Source: Ceratothoa steindachneri (Eukaryota > Arthropoda > Malacostraca > Isopoda > Cymothoidae). From it: a DNA stretch of 64,000 nt. A model generated the notes under the pieces. The model ran no database searches and was not told where the DNA came from. It was given only the letters and a program-made list of their open reading frames with translations. Where the stretch lies: NCBI GenBank assembly GCA_963969495.1, contig OZ018317.1, positions 225,104,099-225,168,098 of the forward strand, in the 5' to 3' direction. How positions within the stretch are numbered: the stretch's first letter is position 1; each line of letters opens with the position of its first letter. Both the position numbers and the translations under genes were made by a program. This document shows positions 11,670-23,742 of the stretch, piece after piece.

Positions 11670-14309
11670 ATCGGGTTTAATTGGCAATAAAAAAGGGTAT
11701 TTCTATTTAGAGCACAAAAAGGAGAAATGGTGACATTTGGCAACTATGTAAAGAACAATTTTAACTTTATAAAAACAATTTATATGATGGATTTGTTTTG
11801 GTTCTTTAAGATTATGATATCTGCGATTAAAATCAAAACAATTTACTATAATTAAAAAAATCTATTTTTCTTACGTTAAAACTTTAAATTGCGCCCACCT
11901 TTATCGAAGAAATTTGTTAAAGGAAATTTATAAAATCTTATTAAGTTGCTTATCGTTATTAATACACCAATTGTAAGATTCAATAAATATGTGAAACATT
12001 GTAAATTAATTAAATTAACTAAATTCAGCAAATGCATTATTATTTGAATTCATATTAAATGTATTAAGCGGTCTAATTTGAACTCAGTTTGTCCATTGAG
12101 ATCCCTGAATAGTAACTCACCCTTTCATACAAATATTAAAGAAAAATGCCTTATTAATTACTTAATTTTACTTGTATACTATTGAATTGTAATTGTAACA
12201 CATTATAATCATGTAAAGCTTTGTATAATAAGTTAATATAACTAGAAGGTCATGTCAAATATATAAAAATGAATTCCCCTTGGGAATGTTAAAATACCGA
12301 ATGTGTGTGGGCCCTTAATCTAAATTAGGAGTTGGAAGGTGCCTCGATATGAATACTCAAATCAAGAAGAGCCATCTGAAGACCTTCCAAGTTCCCACCG
12401 ATTGAATTTTATTGAATCCAGCTCCAAGATTCCTTTATCTTTGAGGAAATCTCTGATCACCTTTACCTAGCAAACAATCAAGCAAAAAGAGAGCTTTCTA
12501 CGCCTTTGGTATCACTGCCTCGTGAATACCAGGCACTCTCAGTAGAAGAAAAACATTAGTCACTAATCCGACTCAAGAAACCCATTTGGCTGCCCCAAGA
12601 GTGGTACCAAAACTCTGTGACAAATCACTCTTGCTAATCATGCCAATCCAAAAGGGCTTATACAGCATACACCCATTAATATATATGAATAATGACAATC
12701 AAGTTATTTCGGCCGCAGCAATTTGAGGTGGCCGAGTTGGTTATTTTTTTTACGGAGCCACTCGGGCCTACTTGTTCTTTTATCAGATAATCTATTTATA
12801 TTGATTAGAACAAAATATAAGGGACTATGGTATTACATTTTTGACATATTCATATACATACAAATTTTATAATTAAGCAAATTTGATAGCATTGTGTTTC
12901 TTTTAATTTTAATATATTCAAAAGGCTTACTTGAGTTAACGAGAAAATAATAAACACCTTACAAAATGACATCAAATTGGTAAAATATGAATGAGGCTGT
13001 TCAGTCTTATACGTTAACAAAATGGTATATTATGATGTTGACGGTAATTACACCACTAGTCAAATATAAAATTATATGAAGGAGATATACTGTATAAAGT
13101 ATCATGGCATGAGCTTTTCTCAATTTTTTTAAAAGGTCAAGCAGTAAATATTTGTTTTCGTAATTGCTTTTGTAGTCTTTACATTTTACTAACCTTAGTT
13201 GCAACACTTGTACAAATCGCACCATAATAGAGAACAAAAACACGAAAATCGGTCATTTGACCACATTGTCGATTCAGACATTTCCAAAGGAGAAATATGG
13301 CGTAGGGAATAAGCGGTTTTTAGGCCACCATTGTCCATTCGAACTCTTTCAAATAAAAGGTTTTACAAGTTGACGTACACCATTATAGTACATCATGATT
13401 TACACCAAAGTGGTCATTTTAAGGATTCTTTGAGTGATTTATTTCACATTACAATGCTCGTACGGACGAGACACGCTCGATGAAAAGAACAGGGATTCAA
13501 CCTTTAAATTACTAATTAGTGATGTTTGAACCCTCTAACACTCACATCCACGTAAGCAGAGCTTACATACAAGGTAATGTAATCAATTAGAAATCATAGT
13601 ATAAAGGATCTTTCTCATAAAGGATTTCATGTTATTGTAGTTACTGTTTTTAATTTCTGTTAATTCCGCTTTGATCTCAATTAAAGGGATCCTTTAACTA
13701 CTCGGCTATGCCGAAGACCCCCAAATCTTCCGAATATACAAGATTTTAAGGCACGCTCCCGTGTTATATATTGTTATTTATGACCAATGATGTGTAAGAT
13801 AACCATTATTAAGGATCATTGACCTTTTCGCAAAATATTCAGAGGGAGAAATTCAGGTTAGCTTCCCCCACCCAATTTTTCTCCTAGATCCGCCACTGAG
13901 TGGAAATTGTCTACCGCTGGAAATCGCAACATCCGAAGGTTTTTCATGATTCTGCCAATAAAGAATCCTGTATCTACTACTGAAGATTTATTTTACCCAT
14001 TAAAGAAACCCCGATCATCTTTACCCAGCCTTCAATCAAGAAAGAAGAAAACTTACCGTATCGGAAGTCTCGTTTCAAAAGTAAAAGGAAGAGGCAATAG
14101 CGATCACGGGTGTTTACACCGTAACGTTGAACCCCCATACTCTCCAAAGGTTGGTATTTCATTAAACATTAATAATCTTTGTATTTAAATAGTATTTACT
14201 TTATGAGTTATGGAGATATTTGAAGCGGATAAACAAAAAAATTGTGAGACAAAAAGAGTTTTCCAATGCCTCTTTCCATTTCTTTTCTATTTTGCATGAG
14301 TGTATACAG
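11670..14309. other. AT-rich DNA without recognised genes
   Basis: No frame over about 95 codons and no recognised domain. The end of a transposon-like sequence (ctagatccgccactg, complement of a CAGTGGCGGATCTAG terminus) is visible near 13880-13896, but I cannot find its other end. Confidence 0.4.
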
Positions 14310-14618
14310 CAGTGGCGGGGAAACTTTTTCGAGCCGTGGGCGGAAATTTCTACTGAAATATGTCGGTGGGCGATAAAGAAAATTTGAATCTTGTATCTTT
14401 GTAAATGTTGTTTAAATTTATTACATGGTACGATAGACTCTTGCATTAATATTTACACAAAATTAATACGCAACATTTTTATTGACTGTTAGCACGGAAA
14501 TTGGACATACAAATATCATTTAAATTTCAGTATTGAAAATTTGTGCATACAAATAACAAATAAATCACTCAGGGGGCGATGAAAACTGGTCTCGCGGGCG
14601 AGGGTTTCCCCACCCCTG
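14310..14618. mobile_element. hAT-like MITE with 15-bp TIRs and 8-bp target duplication
   Basis: The left end CAGTGGCGGGGAAAC and the complement of the right end, CAGGGGTGGGGAAAC, match at 13 of 15 positions. The flanks are gtatacag and ttttacag, an 8-bp duplication matching at 6 of 8 positions; 8 bp is the hAT value. The 309-bp interior has no coding capacity, so it is a non-autonomous element that would need a hAT transposase in trans. The CAG(G/T)GG terminus fits hAT. Confidence 0.72.
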
Positions 14619-17270
14619 TTTTACAGTATATTTTCTTCTTTCAAAGAGTGTCAATGGCTGGCGAAAGGGTGTTATTTTCTTCTTTCTATCCTTGAATGGG
14701 ATTAATTTGTCAATGATTAGGATTTACCACTTACTTCCCCAAATTTTCTCATTGTTGTTTTTAGGAATACTAGGGATGTGAAAATGGAGGATAGGCTAAA
14801 AAGGGTTGCGTGATCGGGATGTTACATGAGACTCCTGTAAAAACGTAAAGAAAACGAAGTCTCAATTATCATAGAAAATTATTTTTATGAGGATAACAAA
14901 TCTATTTTGTACACATATTCAATTTCTTCAATCCATTTGAATGATATTGGAATGAATTGTTTGTAACTCAGTTTTTCGAATGTGGTTGCTTTCAAAATCA
15001 CTTTTCAGCTAATATTATACAGATTAAAGAATTCAAGGCAATTGAAGGCGCTTTTTTATAAATATTTGTATTTCGAAATCTATATGTATGTTACTATAAA
15101 TAAAACTAGATTTGCTGCCATCTTATCATTGAGATCTTATTTTCACCCCCCAAAATAATGTTCTGGTTAGATGTATGGGAGTTGGGGTCGGTTACCATTG
15201 TTACTTTTTGTTAATGCTAGGTTAGTTTATTTATTTATTTTTTTGTAAATCCTGTAAGGTTTGGTATGCTGTTTTTCAGGCGGAAAGGAACCAAACAACA
15301 AGAATATTCTAGCGACACGCCATTTCATCCATAGCCTTTAGTTAAAAAATGGCTGATCTTTGTGAATGTTTTAAAAGAACTGTGCTTACGTTCTCACATG
15401 AATATTATAGCTGCTTCTAAGATCCAATTTATTTTTATCAAATACACGGCCTAAACCGAAAAGAACAGGTATGCGACCAGTGCGTTAAAGGCTAAATTAG
15501 ATTGAAAGACAGACAATTTATATAGGCCAATAGATAGGATTGAAAATCAATTTTCTGACAAAAATGGTGGGGTAGTTTTGAATAAGGTTCACCCATACGT
15601 TACTAATACTCTTCGATTTTCGTACACCAATTTTAGAATCCTTGGATTTTCTCTGGCAAACTTATGGAAAATTCTGTGATTGAAATACTTGCCTTCTGAT
15701 CTTTTGGAATGGTACTGTATGTATATAAGCAAACTTTCCAGATTTTATTCTCATCTTTAATTTACTATGCTTGAGTCGGTATGTTACCTTCAAGATTCCT
15801 TTCTCTAAATTGGGTTTTATTCAAACTATAAACATCAACCTCGATAACATATTAAACCCAAAACCATATATTTCTGTTATCCTTTTCTATTCATTTATAA
15901 ATAGCACCATACTTTGAATATCGATTGTGATCATTTTGTATAAGACTGGCATAAACGTTTTAGTCTACTAAATCATGTTATACTTCTTCGCATCCTTATA
16001 ATAGTATCCTAGGAGTAATATTTTGATGGCGGAGAGGGTGCATCATCCCTGATTCAGTCCCGGAAAGTCAATATTTCAACCAGAATCTGCAGAGCAAGAA
16101 TCCTTCACCGTCGCCCTTTTTAAATGAAAGGAAACGGACTTTATGGCATACCGAAGAAAAGTTTGTTTGGTTTTCTTTATCATAATGATTCGGATACTAA
16201 GGTTTCTATCACAAAGCCTACAAACCAAATAATGCTAAGTAATGCATGATAAATTATAGATATAAAATAAGCATGACTATAAGTTGTACATGTACATTAT
16301 ACATATACATTGTACATGTTAGAATAGATTGTATTGGTATACCACTTGTACTAGTTTGCTTATGTCAATTATGACAAACCATTTTTTTTTAGTTGAAGTA
16401 GAGTATAAAGTTTAGTATTTTGGTACTGAGGATGTGGTAAGGTACTGTGTAGAAAGCTTTGGCTCTGTCTATTGGTGCTATTTCTGTCCTGATGTTAGAA
16501 TAGATTGTGTGTGAGCTGACGATTATGTGAGCTGGTTGAAGCCTCTTTGAATGAGATGGGTGATGTTAAGGGAGTACAGCGCTGTAGAGTGCAAGTAGCC
16601 AATCTATGCTGAGACTCATCTAGTCAAATGTGTGGGTTGATTTTGTTTAGTACCGGACGTTCAATGATATTGAGGGAGGTATAGACTATGGAGAGGGTGT
16701 GGAATGATACGTGTTGAGTGAGCGGTTTAGTTGGATTGAGGATGGGCATTATATGCATAGATTTCCAGAGATTTTGAAAAAAAAGTTATGCCAGATAGAG
16801 TGGTTGAAAATTGTGTGAGACCGTCAATTTCTTTTGTCGCTTAGAGTTTCAGGTGAGTATGTTGTAATGGCTGAAGGCTGGTGAAGATTTTGCCTGTTGT
16901 ATAGCCTGGTATACCATGTTTTAGCGAATTGTGTGAGCATACCTTAGTCTATTGAAAGTAAGTGTAGGTGTTGTATTAAAACTTTGTATAAAAGGAAGTG
17001 TTCTGGTAGTAAGTTTGTCGGTGTGCTGTCCGAAGGTGTTTGTTTGTTTAGTGAAGTTGACCCTGTTTGCGTTTAAATAAGTGGCTTCTTTTTGCGTCTC
17101 ATCTCTTTTTGTTAGAGTAAACAAGTCTTGTAATGGCGTTAATAAAATTCTTGCTGTTTGTTTTGTGGTTTAAAGTGTTTGGGAAAGGCTGTCAGTGTCG
17201 TTTATGTTGTTGATGGATTCGAGCTTTAATATTTCGTGTCATGTTTCTAATGTTATGTGCGTTGTTTGTC
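14619..17270. other. AT-rich then G/T-rich DNA without recognised genes
   Basis: No convincing frame. From about 16400 the + strand becomes rich in g and t (tgtgtgagctg, gtgttgtatt), suggesting a different repeat origin, but no motif identifies it. A short palindromic run (gtacatgtac) lies near 16288. Confidence 0.35.
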
Positions 17271-17274
17271 TTCG

Positions 17275-17405
17275 TGGTTGTTTTCGCAGGTTGTCCCTCA
17301 GTTGTGTTCGTAAGTTGTTGCTATCTCTTGATCTTAAGTTGTCGCTAACCTGTTTTCATAGGTTATTCCTGAGTTTTGTTCATAGGTTGTCTCTGAGTTT
17401 TGATA
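17275..17405. repeat. Short tandem repeat, about 28-bp unit
   Basis: Four or five imperfect units of the form ttcgcaggttgtccctcag, ttcgtaagttgttgctat, ttcataggttattcctgag, ttcataggttgtctctgag. Confidence 0.7.
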
Positions 17406-17734
17406 GCTGCCTGCTCTATGCAAAGGAGTTTTAGGCAGAGTGTATTAAGTTTCCCCACGGGATCTGTTTATTGCTTGCTGTTGAGAATATATTGGCAACG
17501 TATATTTAGGCTTTGATGTAGTATGTGTATGGTTTGGCGACAGAGTAGCCTTAGATATTTTTCTCAGTAATTGACAAAGAAGTCTCAGTTATCTTTGATG
17601 TAGTTGGTTAAGTTATGAGTGTACTTTCCAGGTTGTTTTGTTGAACAGAGTGTTGTTTGGCCAGGTGTCTTGGGAGGTCATAGTTGTTGAATTGTTTGCG
17701 TGAGTGGATGGAAGTTTTTTAAAGAAGTATAGGT

Positions 17735-17815
17735 GGTTTAAGTGTTATGGCATGTGGATAAGGCGTTGGATTTCTCTGTGTAGATACCGGGTTCGAATCC
17801 AAGCAAGAGTGTACC
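17735..17815 (+). repeat. tRNA-like sequence, probable SINE head
   Basis: Contains a box-A-like tggcatgtggataaggcg and, about 30 bp on, gggttcgaatcc, which is a perfect box B for RNA polymerase III. Spacing fits a tRNA-derived promoter. I cannot fold a clean acceptor stem or variable arm, so a SINE or tRNA pseudogene is more likely than a working tRNA. Confidence 0.55.
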
Positions 17816-18264
17816 CCTCTAATTTCGCCGATCTAAGGAAGCTCCCGCTTATTAAGCGGTGCGTCAAGACTGTGCATCTTTATTCTCTTCAGGTGATTCG
17901 CTAAACTCCTAAAGACATAGCAATCTGATGTGGCTAAGTCGCGTTTGTATTAAACATGACTCATTATTTCCCAATCGAAATTGTTAAGGTACTGTATGAA
18001 ATCTCTATCGAAATGAAGTCGCACTTTGCCTTGTTGAAAAAACACTCTATTGATTAATGGTTTACCTTTTCCATTTAAGTGCTGCATCAAACACCAATGC
18101 ATTTCCATTCCCATCTTCCTTTTCAAACACAGAACATTATTCTTTCTTTTAGAAACTAGCTGAAAGGGGTTTCTATGTCCGCACTCCCTCCCTAGACGAG
18201 GAACGGGTGTATCTCATTTGGCCCAGGAAGATTTCACATTTTGATGGCAAAATTCAAACACTAA

Positions 18265-18575
18265 CACTCTTTATGCACGCTGCCCAATCAAGGTCCACGG
18301 TGCCTTGAGCCTGCCAAGAAGTGTCATTCTGATCTTAATGTGGATTTCATTATCAGTTCTGGAGACCTCGCAACTAACGGATTATTGCGCCTCTGACGTT
18401 GGTTTCGATCCAGGCAAAATTTAGCCTTACCTTCTCTTTATGCACTCCCACTCAACGATGACGGCCCCTCTATCATTGCTTCGAAGCTTGTCAAGTAATG
18501 TCATTCTGATCTTAGTGTGAATTTCATTAAAGGTTTGAAAGATCTCTCAACCAATGGGTTATTGCGTCTCTTACT
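18265..18575. repeat. Direct duplication, two copies of about 130-140 bp
   Basis: Both copies share ctctttatgcac, aatgtcattctgatctta or its variant, tgaatttcatt and attgcg...ctctgac/ttac, offset by about 170 bp. ggtttcgatcc near 18402 resembles a pol III box B, so a SINE dimer is possible. Confidence 0.55.
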
Positions 18576-18773
18576 TAGGGATAAATTCTCATTCGTCTAT
18601 GTGGGGATGTAGGGGGAGGAGCTTGGTGGTATTTCTGAAGGAAATGTCCTATGTGACTGTAGTAGTATACGGCCGATTACGTATGTACCTTTGCACCGTA
18701 CATGAGTAACTCTGTTCCACTTTTTTTTAAGAGAGCTTTAACTTATTTTGATTCTTTAACCAGGGAGGATTCG

Positions 18774-18780
<7 letters not shown>

Positions 18781-18854
<74 letters not shown>
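18781..18854. repeat. (TA)n microsatellite
   Basis: Perfect at dinucleotide run of about 74 bp. Confidence 0.97.
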
Positions 18855-18857
<3 letters not shown>

Positions 18858-19955
18858 CATTTGCAGCGTTCGATGAAGTATTAAATCTTTAAATACTTTA
18901 AATATACTAATGCTATAATAAGAGGATCTAATAAAAATTAATACTACCAATGAGTAATACGCGATGGTTGACGCAAAATTCACTTTTGCACGGAATGGTA
19001 ACTAATGAACATGAATGAGTTTTGGATTCCTTTCACCTTTAACTAAGAGGGATTCTGAAGTTGGGTGACCCTGAACGGGAGCCTACTCGATGAGATGATT
19101 AGAGGCGCGTTGGACTGGAGCTTTTCTTGCAGCGGTGATGATGGCTGAGAAAAACGGCTGATTCTTCTCAATGGGTGAGAGAGAGGCGTGCTGAAGCTAT
19201 TCGGGAAGAACAGCTGATGCTTGCCCCAGGGGTGGGGGTGACGTGAGGCGAGATCATGGATGAACAGAAGTTATTCCGATAATGAGACTTGACATACCCC
19301 TCAATGGTGAAGGGTATGTATGTTTTTATTCAGAAAACTGAGATTGGGGATTTCTCTAGACGAGAATGGTATGAGAGTGGGTCTCGATACCACTGGTCTA
19401 CTCTTCTAAGTGACCAAAGGAACGGCCTCAGGAGGGAAAGTCCTGTTCGGTTCCAACTGTTTTCTTGATTCACTGTTTGACTCAGTGACTCGACTTCTTC
19501 TCTCGATTGCTACGCGGATTTTCCTTTTATTTTTCAAGATCGATTATCCCATGGGGAGAGGAGAGAAAAGTCGAGGGCCTACAGTTAGGCCTCTCTCCTA
19601 GGGCATAAATTTTTAACATTGTGCCACTTCGGCCCTTCTGGTTTACGTACGAAATAAGTGAAATTTCGTCTATTTGGCGAAAATCGACATAAACAATCGG
19701 AGGGGCCAGTGAGCCTGTTTATAGATTTTCATTCTAAAGGTTCTCACACCGTCTTCTGTTTATATTAACGGACTAAGAATTCTGCTGACTGAAATCCTTC
19801 TTTGCATCGATGCTCGAAGGGCCTTTGGGGCAGCGGGGAAAAGGAGAGGGGGGATGGGGGAGAGTAAAGTCTTGGCCCATGTGGCGCGTAACAGTTGACG
19901 CTGTATAAACAAACTAGCGTCTCTTTGTCCTCAGGATTTTTTATTCCCCCACAGT
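18855..19955. other. No recognised feature
   Basis: Mixed-composition DNA with a few short chance frames. The middle (about 19060-19260) is more GC-rich. Nothing identified. Confidence 0.35.
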
Positions 19956-19959
19956 GACA

Positions 19960-21252
19960 TATGTGATTAGAAGGCAACGGTCATGACTGACGAACCTTGT
20001 GGAATCCTTCCACTTCGTGTTCAGTGAGTACGATCGGGACAAGGTGGTGGATGTGGTTTACTTAGACTTTCAGAAAGCCTTTAATAAGGTACCACTCTGC
20101 CGCCTTCTCCGGGAAGTGCGAGCGCTGGGCATAAACGGAAAAGTAGCCGGCTGGATCGAGAACTGGCTAAGTGGCAGACGGCAACGGGTGGTGGTGAATG
20201 GACAGGCTTCTGAGTGGGTGCCCGTTACTAGCGGAGTGCCTCAAGTTTCTATCCTGGGACTACTACTATTCATCATCTACGTCAACAAAATGGACGGTGA
20301 CATGATTGCCAATATTTCCAAATTTGCCTACGATACCAAGCTTGGTATGAACGTTGCAAAGGATGGAAATACTGCCCGCCTGCAGTAAGATCTTGGGAAG
20401 ATTGGGGAGTGGTCGGAAACGCCGCAAATGCCTTTTAACGTGAACAAATGCAAAGTAATGCATATCGGCCACAGAAACCCTCAATCTTATTATATCCTTA
20501 AGGGCACTGCTCTTGAATCGTGTGACACTGAGAAGGACTTGGGTGTTACTATCACTAGCGACCTCAAGCTCTCGAAACAGTGCATCGAGGCAGAGAAGAA
20601 AGGCCAAAGGATGTTAGGCTACATAAAGCGCTAGTTTGGATACCGTAACAAGGAGATAGTACTTTGTCTGTACAACTCCCTCGTTCAACCGCACCTGGTG
20701 TATGCCGTACAATTTTGGAGTCCTTCGTTTCGAACGGACTTCGCAAGGTTAGAACGCGTACAAGCTAGGGCAACCAAACTGATTTCCTCTATCCGACATA
20801 AAAGTTATGAGGATAGACTAAGGCAATTAAATCTGTTCTCGCTGAAAACCCGTAGACTGCGTGGTCAGCTCATCGAAGTTTTCAAAATACTTCGAGTGTT
20901 TGACAATGTTGACTACCGGGATATTTTCACACTGAGTGAGAACAGAACGCGCAATCATGGCTTTTTTTTTAACTGAAGCGTTACAACCGCAATCTGTGTG
21001 AAAAAATTTTCACTTACAGTATCTGCGGTAGTTGGAACGCACTTCCAGTGGAAGTTGTCAAAAGTGAATCTGTTGACCAGTTCAAGCCAAGACTAGACAG
21101 GGTCTTGAAAAGTGGCCGTTTAGGGACGCAAAACAACTGAGCAGCCATGTGCCCGCTCTATTGCTAGTCCAAAGGTACCCTCCTTGAATGGACCGTAAGG
21201 TCTCCTACGGTACTTTTTTTCCTTGTTACTCCTTGTTACCTCCGTCTGTCGT
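19960..21252 (+). pseudogene. 5'-truncated CR1/jockey-like LINE copy (RT and 3' end)
   Basis: The RT begins part-way in: LTNLVESFHFVFSEYDRDK, VYLDFQKAFNKVP, GVPQVSILG, a palm motif reading FAYD instead of FADD, MPFNVNKCKVMHIGHRNP, EKDLGVTITSDLKLSKQC, RLRGQLIEVFKI and a C-terminus WNALPVEVVKSESVDQF ending near 21139. Frames break near 20388, 20634 and 20976. The 3' UTR ends with two copies of ccttgttac. Loss of one active-site Asp (FAYD) and the stops make it inactive. It is closely related to the minus-strand copies at 26-28 kb. Confidence 0.9.
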
Positions 21253-22515
21253 TTTTCTGTCTATATCTATCTTGCCTAATGCGCGTGGTTGATGAGGAAT
21301 GGCTTAGGCTCCATTTGGTGGTCGCTTACCTCGTTTATGTTCAGTTTTAAGCTGGTGAGTGTGTGTCTTGGTGTTGTGTTTTGGTGCTTGTAGGGAAGGT
21401 AAGAGTATGTTAGGGAGATGTCATGGCTATTGCTAGGAAGATGGTGTATTGATGGGCTATGAAGTGTTTATGTTTGTGGAGTGGGTAGATTGCTAGGTGA
21501 AGAGATGTTTAGGTTAGTGTGATTGGCCGTATGGATTGTGTATGTAGCGCAAGTGAATGTAGTATCGCGGGAGTGATGCCAGCACCAGAAACCAGCATGG
21601 TGTGTCCTTAAATGTTTAAAAATGCCTCCAAAGGAAGGACGCTGCATCTAAATTGCATCCGCCTGAAATTCGAAGTAAATCCTTTCAGTGGCAGACGTCA
21701 AAGAGTCCTTTTGAATGAGGAAGTCTCAGGGTCTTTTATTCAGATTTTTGTTATATGTAGTTGGCATGATTATAGATTTTTTATCAAATAAACCGGCGGA
21801 TGACATCATTTTCTCTCTCAAGGTGTCATAGATAAATATAAATTGATAAGAGGACTTAGAAAGGTGGTGCAATGAGTCAATGACTGGCAGACAGACGTTA
21901 ATGAAGATAAATGAATGATAATACATATTAGTACTAAGAACAAGCCTTTTCGGAGAATGGCTTTGAACTCGGTGTGCGTAGCATTTCTCACACTAAGGTA
22001 GATTAGATACCCTCGGTAATATGTATGAGTAACTGCATCTGATAAAAGAGTATCTAATATTAGCTAATGTGTACGTTTCATTTAGCTCCTCCCATAAGCA
22101 ATGCGGCATTTATTCATGTTTATCATTATTCGACAGGAGGTTTGTTTTTATATTAGCCAAGTCTACGAAACGCGCATGTCTTCCATTTTGAATCGTCATC
22201 AAAAGGATATAGGCAAGGTTTCACGATTGGGCCAATGGATTCCTCACGAGCAGTCAAAGGTAGTCTTGCAACAAAGAATTTATATTTGTTCATCTCTCTT
22301 TCTTGACTAAAAAGTGAGCCATTATATAATATAATTGTTCCGGAAACGAAAAATAGGTTATGTACAGTAATATTAAAGGTTCTAAACAATGGATTAGTCC
22401 TTGGGAAAACTCAATACCCTATCTGAAACGGAGCCTCATCTACAAAAGATTCTTTGTGTTTAGTGGAATATGAATGGCATAATCTACTTTGAACTTTATA
22501 ACCCAAACTAAACTA
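21253..22515. other. No recognised feature
   Basis: Unassigned sequence, G/T-rich at first and AT-rich later. No domain seen in the short frames at 21726-22389. Confidence 0.35.
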
Positions 22516-22519
22516 TTGC

Positions 22520-22890
22520 AATAGAGGTTTTATGCGTTCAATTAGACCGTTTCGATGCAGCACGTAAATAAAAGAGGCCAGCGTTAATCGATAGAAGGAG
22601 AGTGTTCTTTGATCGAGGCAAAGCGCGACCTCATATCGCAAGAGATTCCATACAGAAGCTTAACCATTTCTATTATGAAATATTGAATCATCTTCCATAC
22701 GAACTTAGCTCTATCAGATTACTATGATTTTAGGAGTTTAGCAAATCTCCTGAAGAGAATGAAGATGTCAACATAGCCTTATTAAAATTTAATAATTCAA
22801 ATCCAAGCGATTTTACGGGCAAGATACTGAAAAGTTAGTAGAAAGATGGAGACTACTGGTAGACACTGGTAGAAATTATATTATTTGTTA
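22520..22890 (+). pseudogene. Decayed mariner-type transposase fragment
   Basis: Interrupted frames retain a run close to the second catalytic Asp block of mariner transposases (RRRVFFDRGKARPHIARDS), then KLNHFYYEILNHLPYEL and a C-terminal stretch ENEDVNIALLKFNNSNPSDF. In family members the block reads DNARPH and the later one PYSPDL; both are damaged here. Frameshifts and stops make it inactive. No TIRs were found. Distinct from the mariner at 29.45-34.43 kb. Confidence 0.7.
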
Positions 22891-23264
22891 AATTAATAAA
22901 TTTATACTTATTTAAATATAACTAACTTTGAAGGGTTGTTTGATTTTAATTCATAAAATGATGATAAACGAAAAGAAATATCGCACTACCTATGGGAGAA
23001 AGTGTAGTGTAATGCACACTACCAGAGTTCACAATTAACATCAGCTGCTATGTGAGTAGTATTAATTGCACATTAGGTCAGGTAACCTAAAGTAAAGCGA
23101 GCAATGCTACTAGGGTGACCAGTGAATTTACCACGAGGAAATAATTCTTGGCCACATATACTAGAGTTAATGTACCATTAAGATTACACTAAAACTATTG
23201 CCTTAGTTTTAGTTGATTGTTTGTCTTCATGCGGGGGACTTGTTCAATTTAGGTCACCTGGACT

Positions 23265-23609
23265 TTGCGAAGATGTAGAATAGAAAGTTGGGCCAATAAC
23301 AAGTTGAGGGTACCCAATTTGCACTCACTCAAGATACTCGTACGTAGATTAAAAGGTGAAGTGATTCAAGTTTTTAATATATTAAACGGGTTTGACTTTG
23401 TTAAATATGATTTATTTTTGGAGCTTAAAAAAATAAGTTGGAGAAGAAACTATAGATTCAAATACAAGAAGTGTTGTGAAACTGACATAGCTAAAGTCTC
23501 TTTTCTTTTACAATACAATTATTATTCATTGGAATTATTTGGCTTAAACAATGATACCGTCAACATGTTCAAAAATCGTTTTGATAAGTATTTCCGCGAG
23601 ATAAGTTAG
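23265..23609 (+). pseudogene. LINE reverse transcriptase C-terminal fragment
   Basis: A 114-codon frame resembling the LINE tail region: LHSLKILVRRLKGEVIQVFN corresponds to LFSLEKRRLRGQLIEVFK in the longer copies, then ILNGFDFVKYD, NRFDKYF. It is followed within about 45 bp by (TA)n. It is the extreme 3' end of a truncated insertion and too diverged to place with one of the other copies. Confidence 0.75.
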
Positions 23610-23649
23610 AATTTCCAGGGTTAGCGGGATTCAACCAATATAAGAATTA

Positions 23650-23652
<3 letters not shown>

Positions 23653-23737
<85 letters not shown>
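23653..23737. repeat. (TA)n microsatellite
   Basis: About 85 bp of perfect ta repeats. Confidence 0.97.

Positions 23738-23739
<2 letters not shown>

Positions 23740-23742
<3 letters not shown>

Noticed and set aside
17735..17815. Functional tRNA gene
   Set aside because: Box A and box B are present but I cannot form a paired acceptor stem; tRNAscan-SE would decide.
18756..18983. Minus-strand frame with a long Ile-Tyr repeat (similar ones at 23631-23864, 42637-42852, 44294-44545)
   Set aside because: Simple translation of (TA)n microsatellites with short flanks; no start context or conserved flank.
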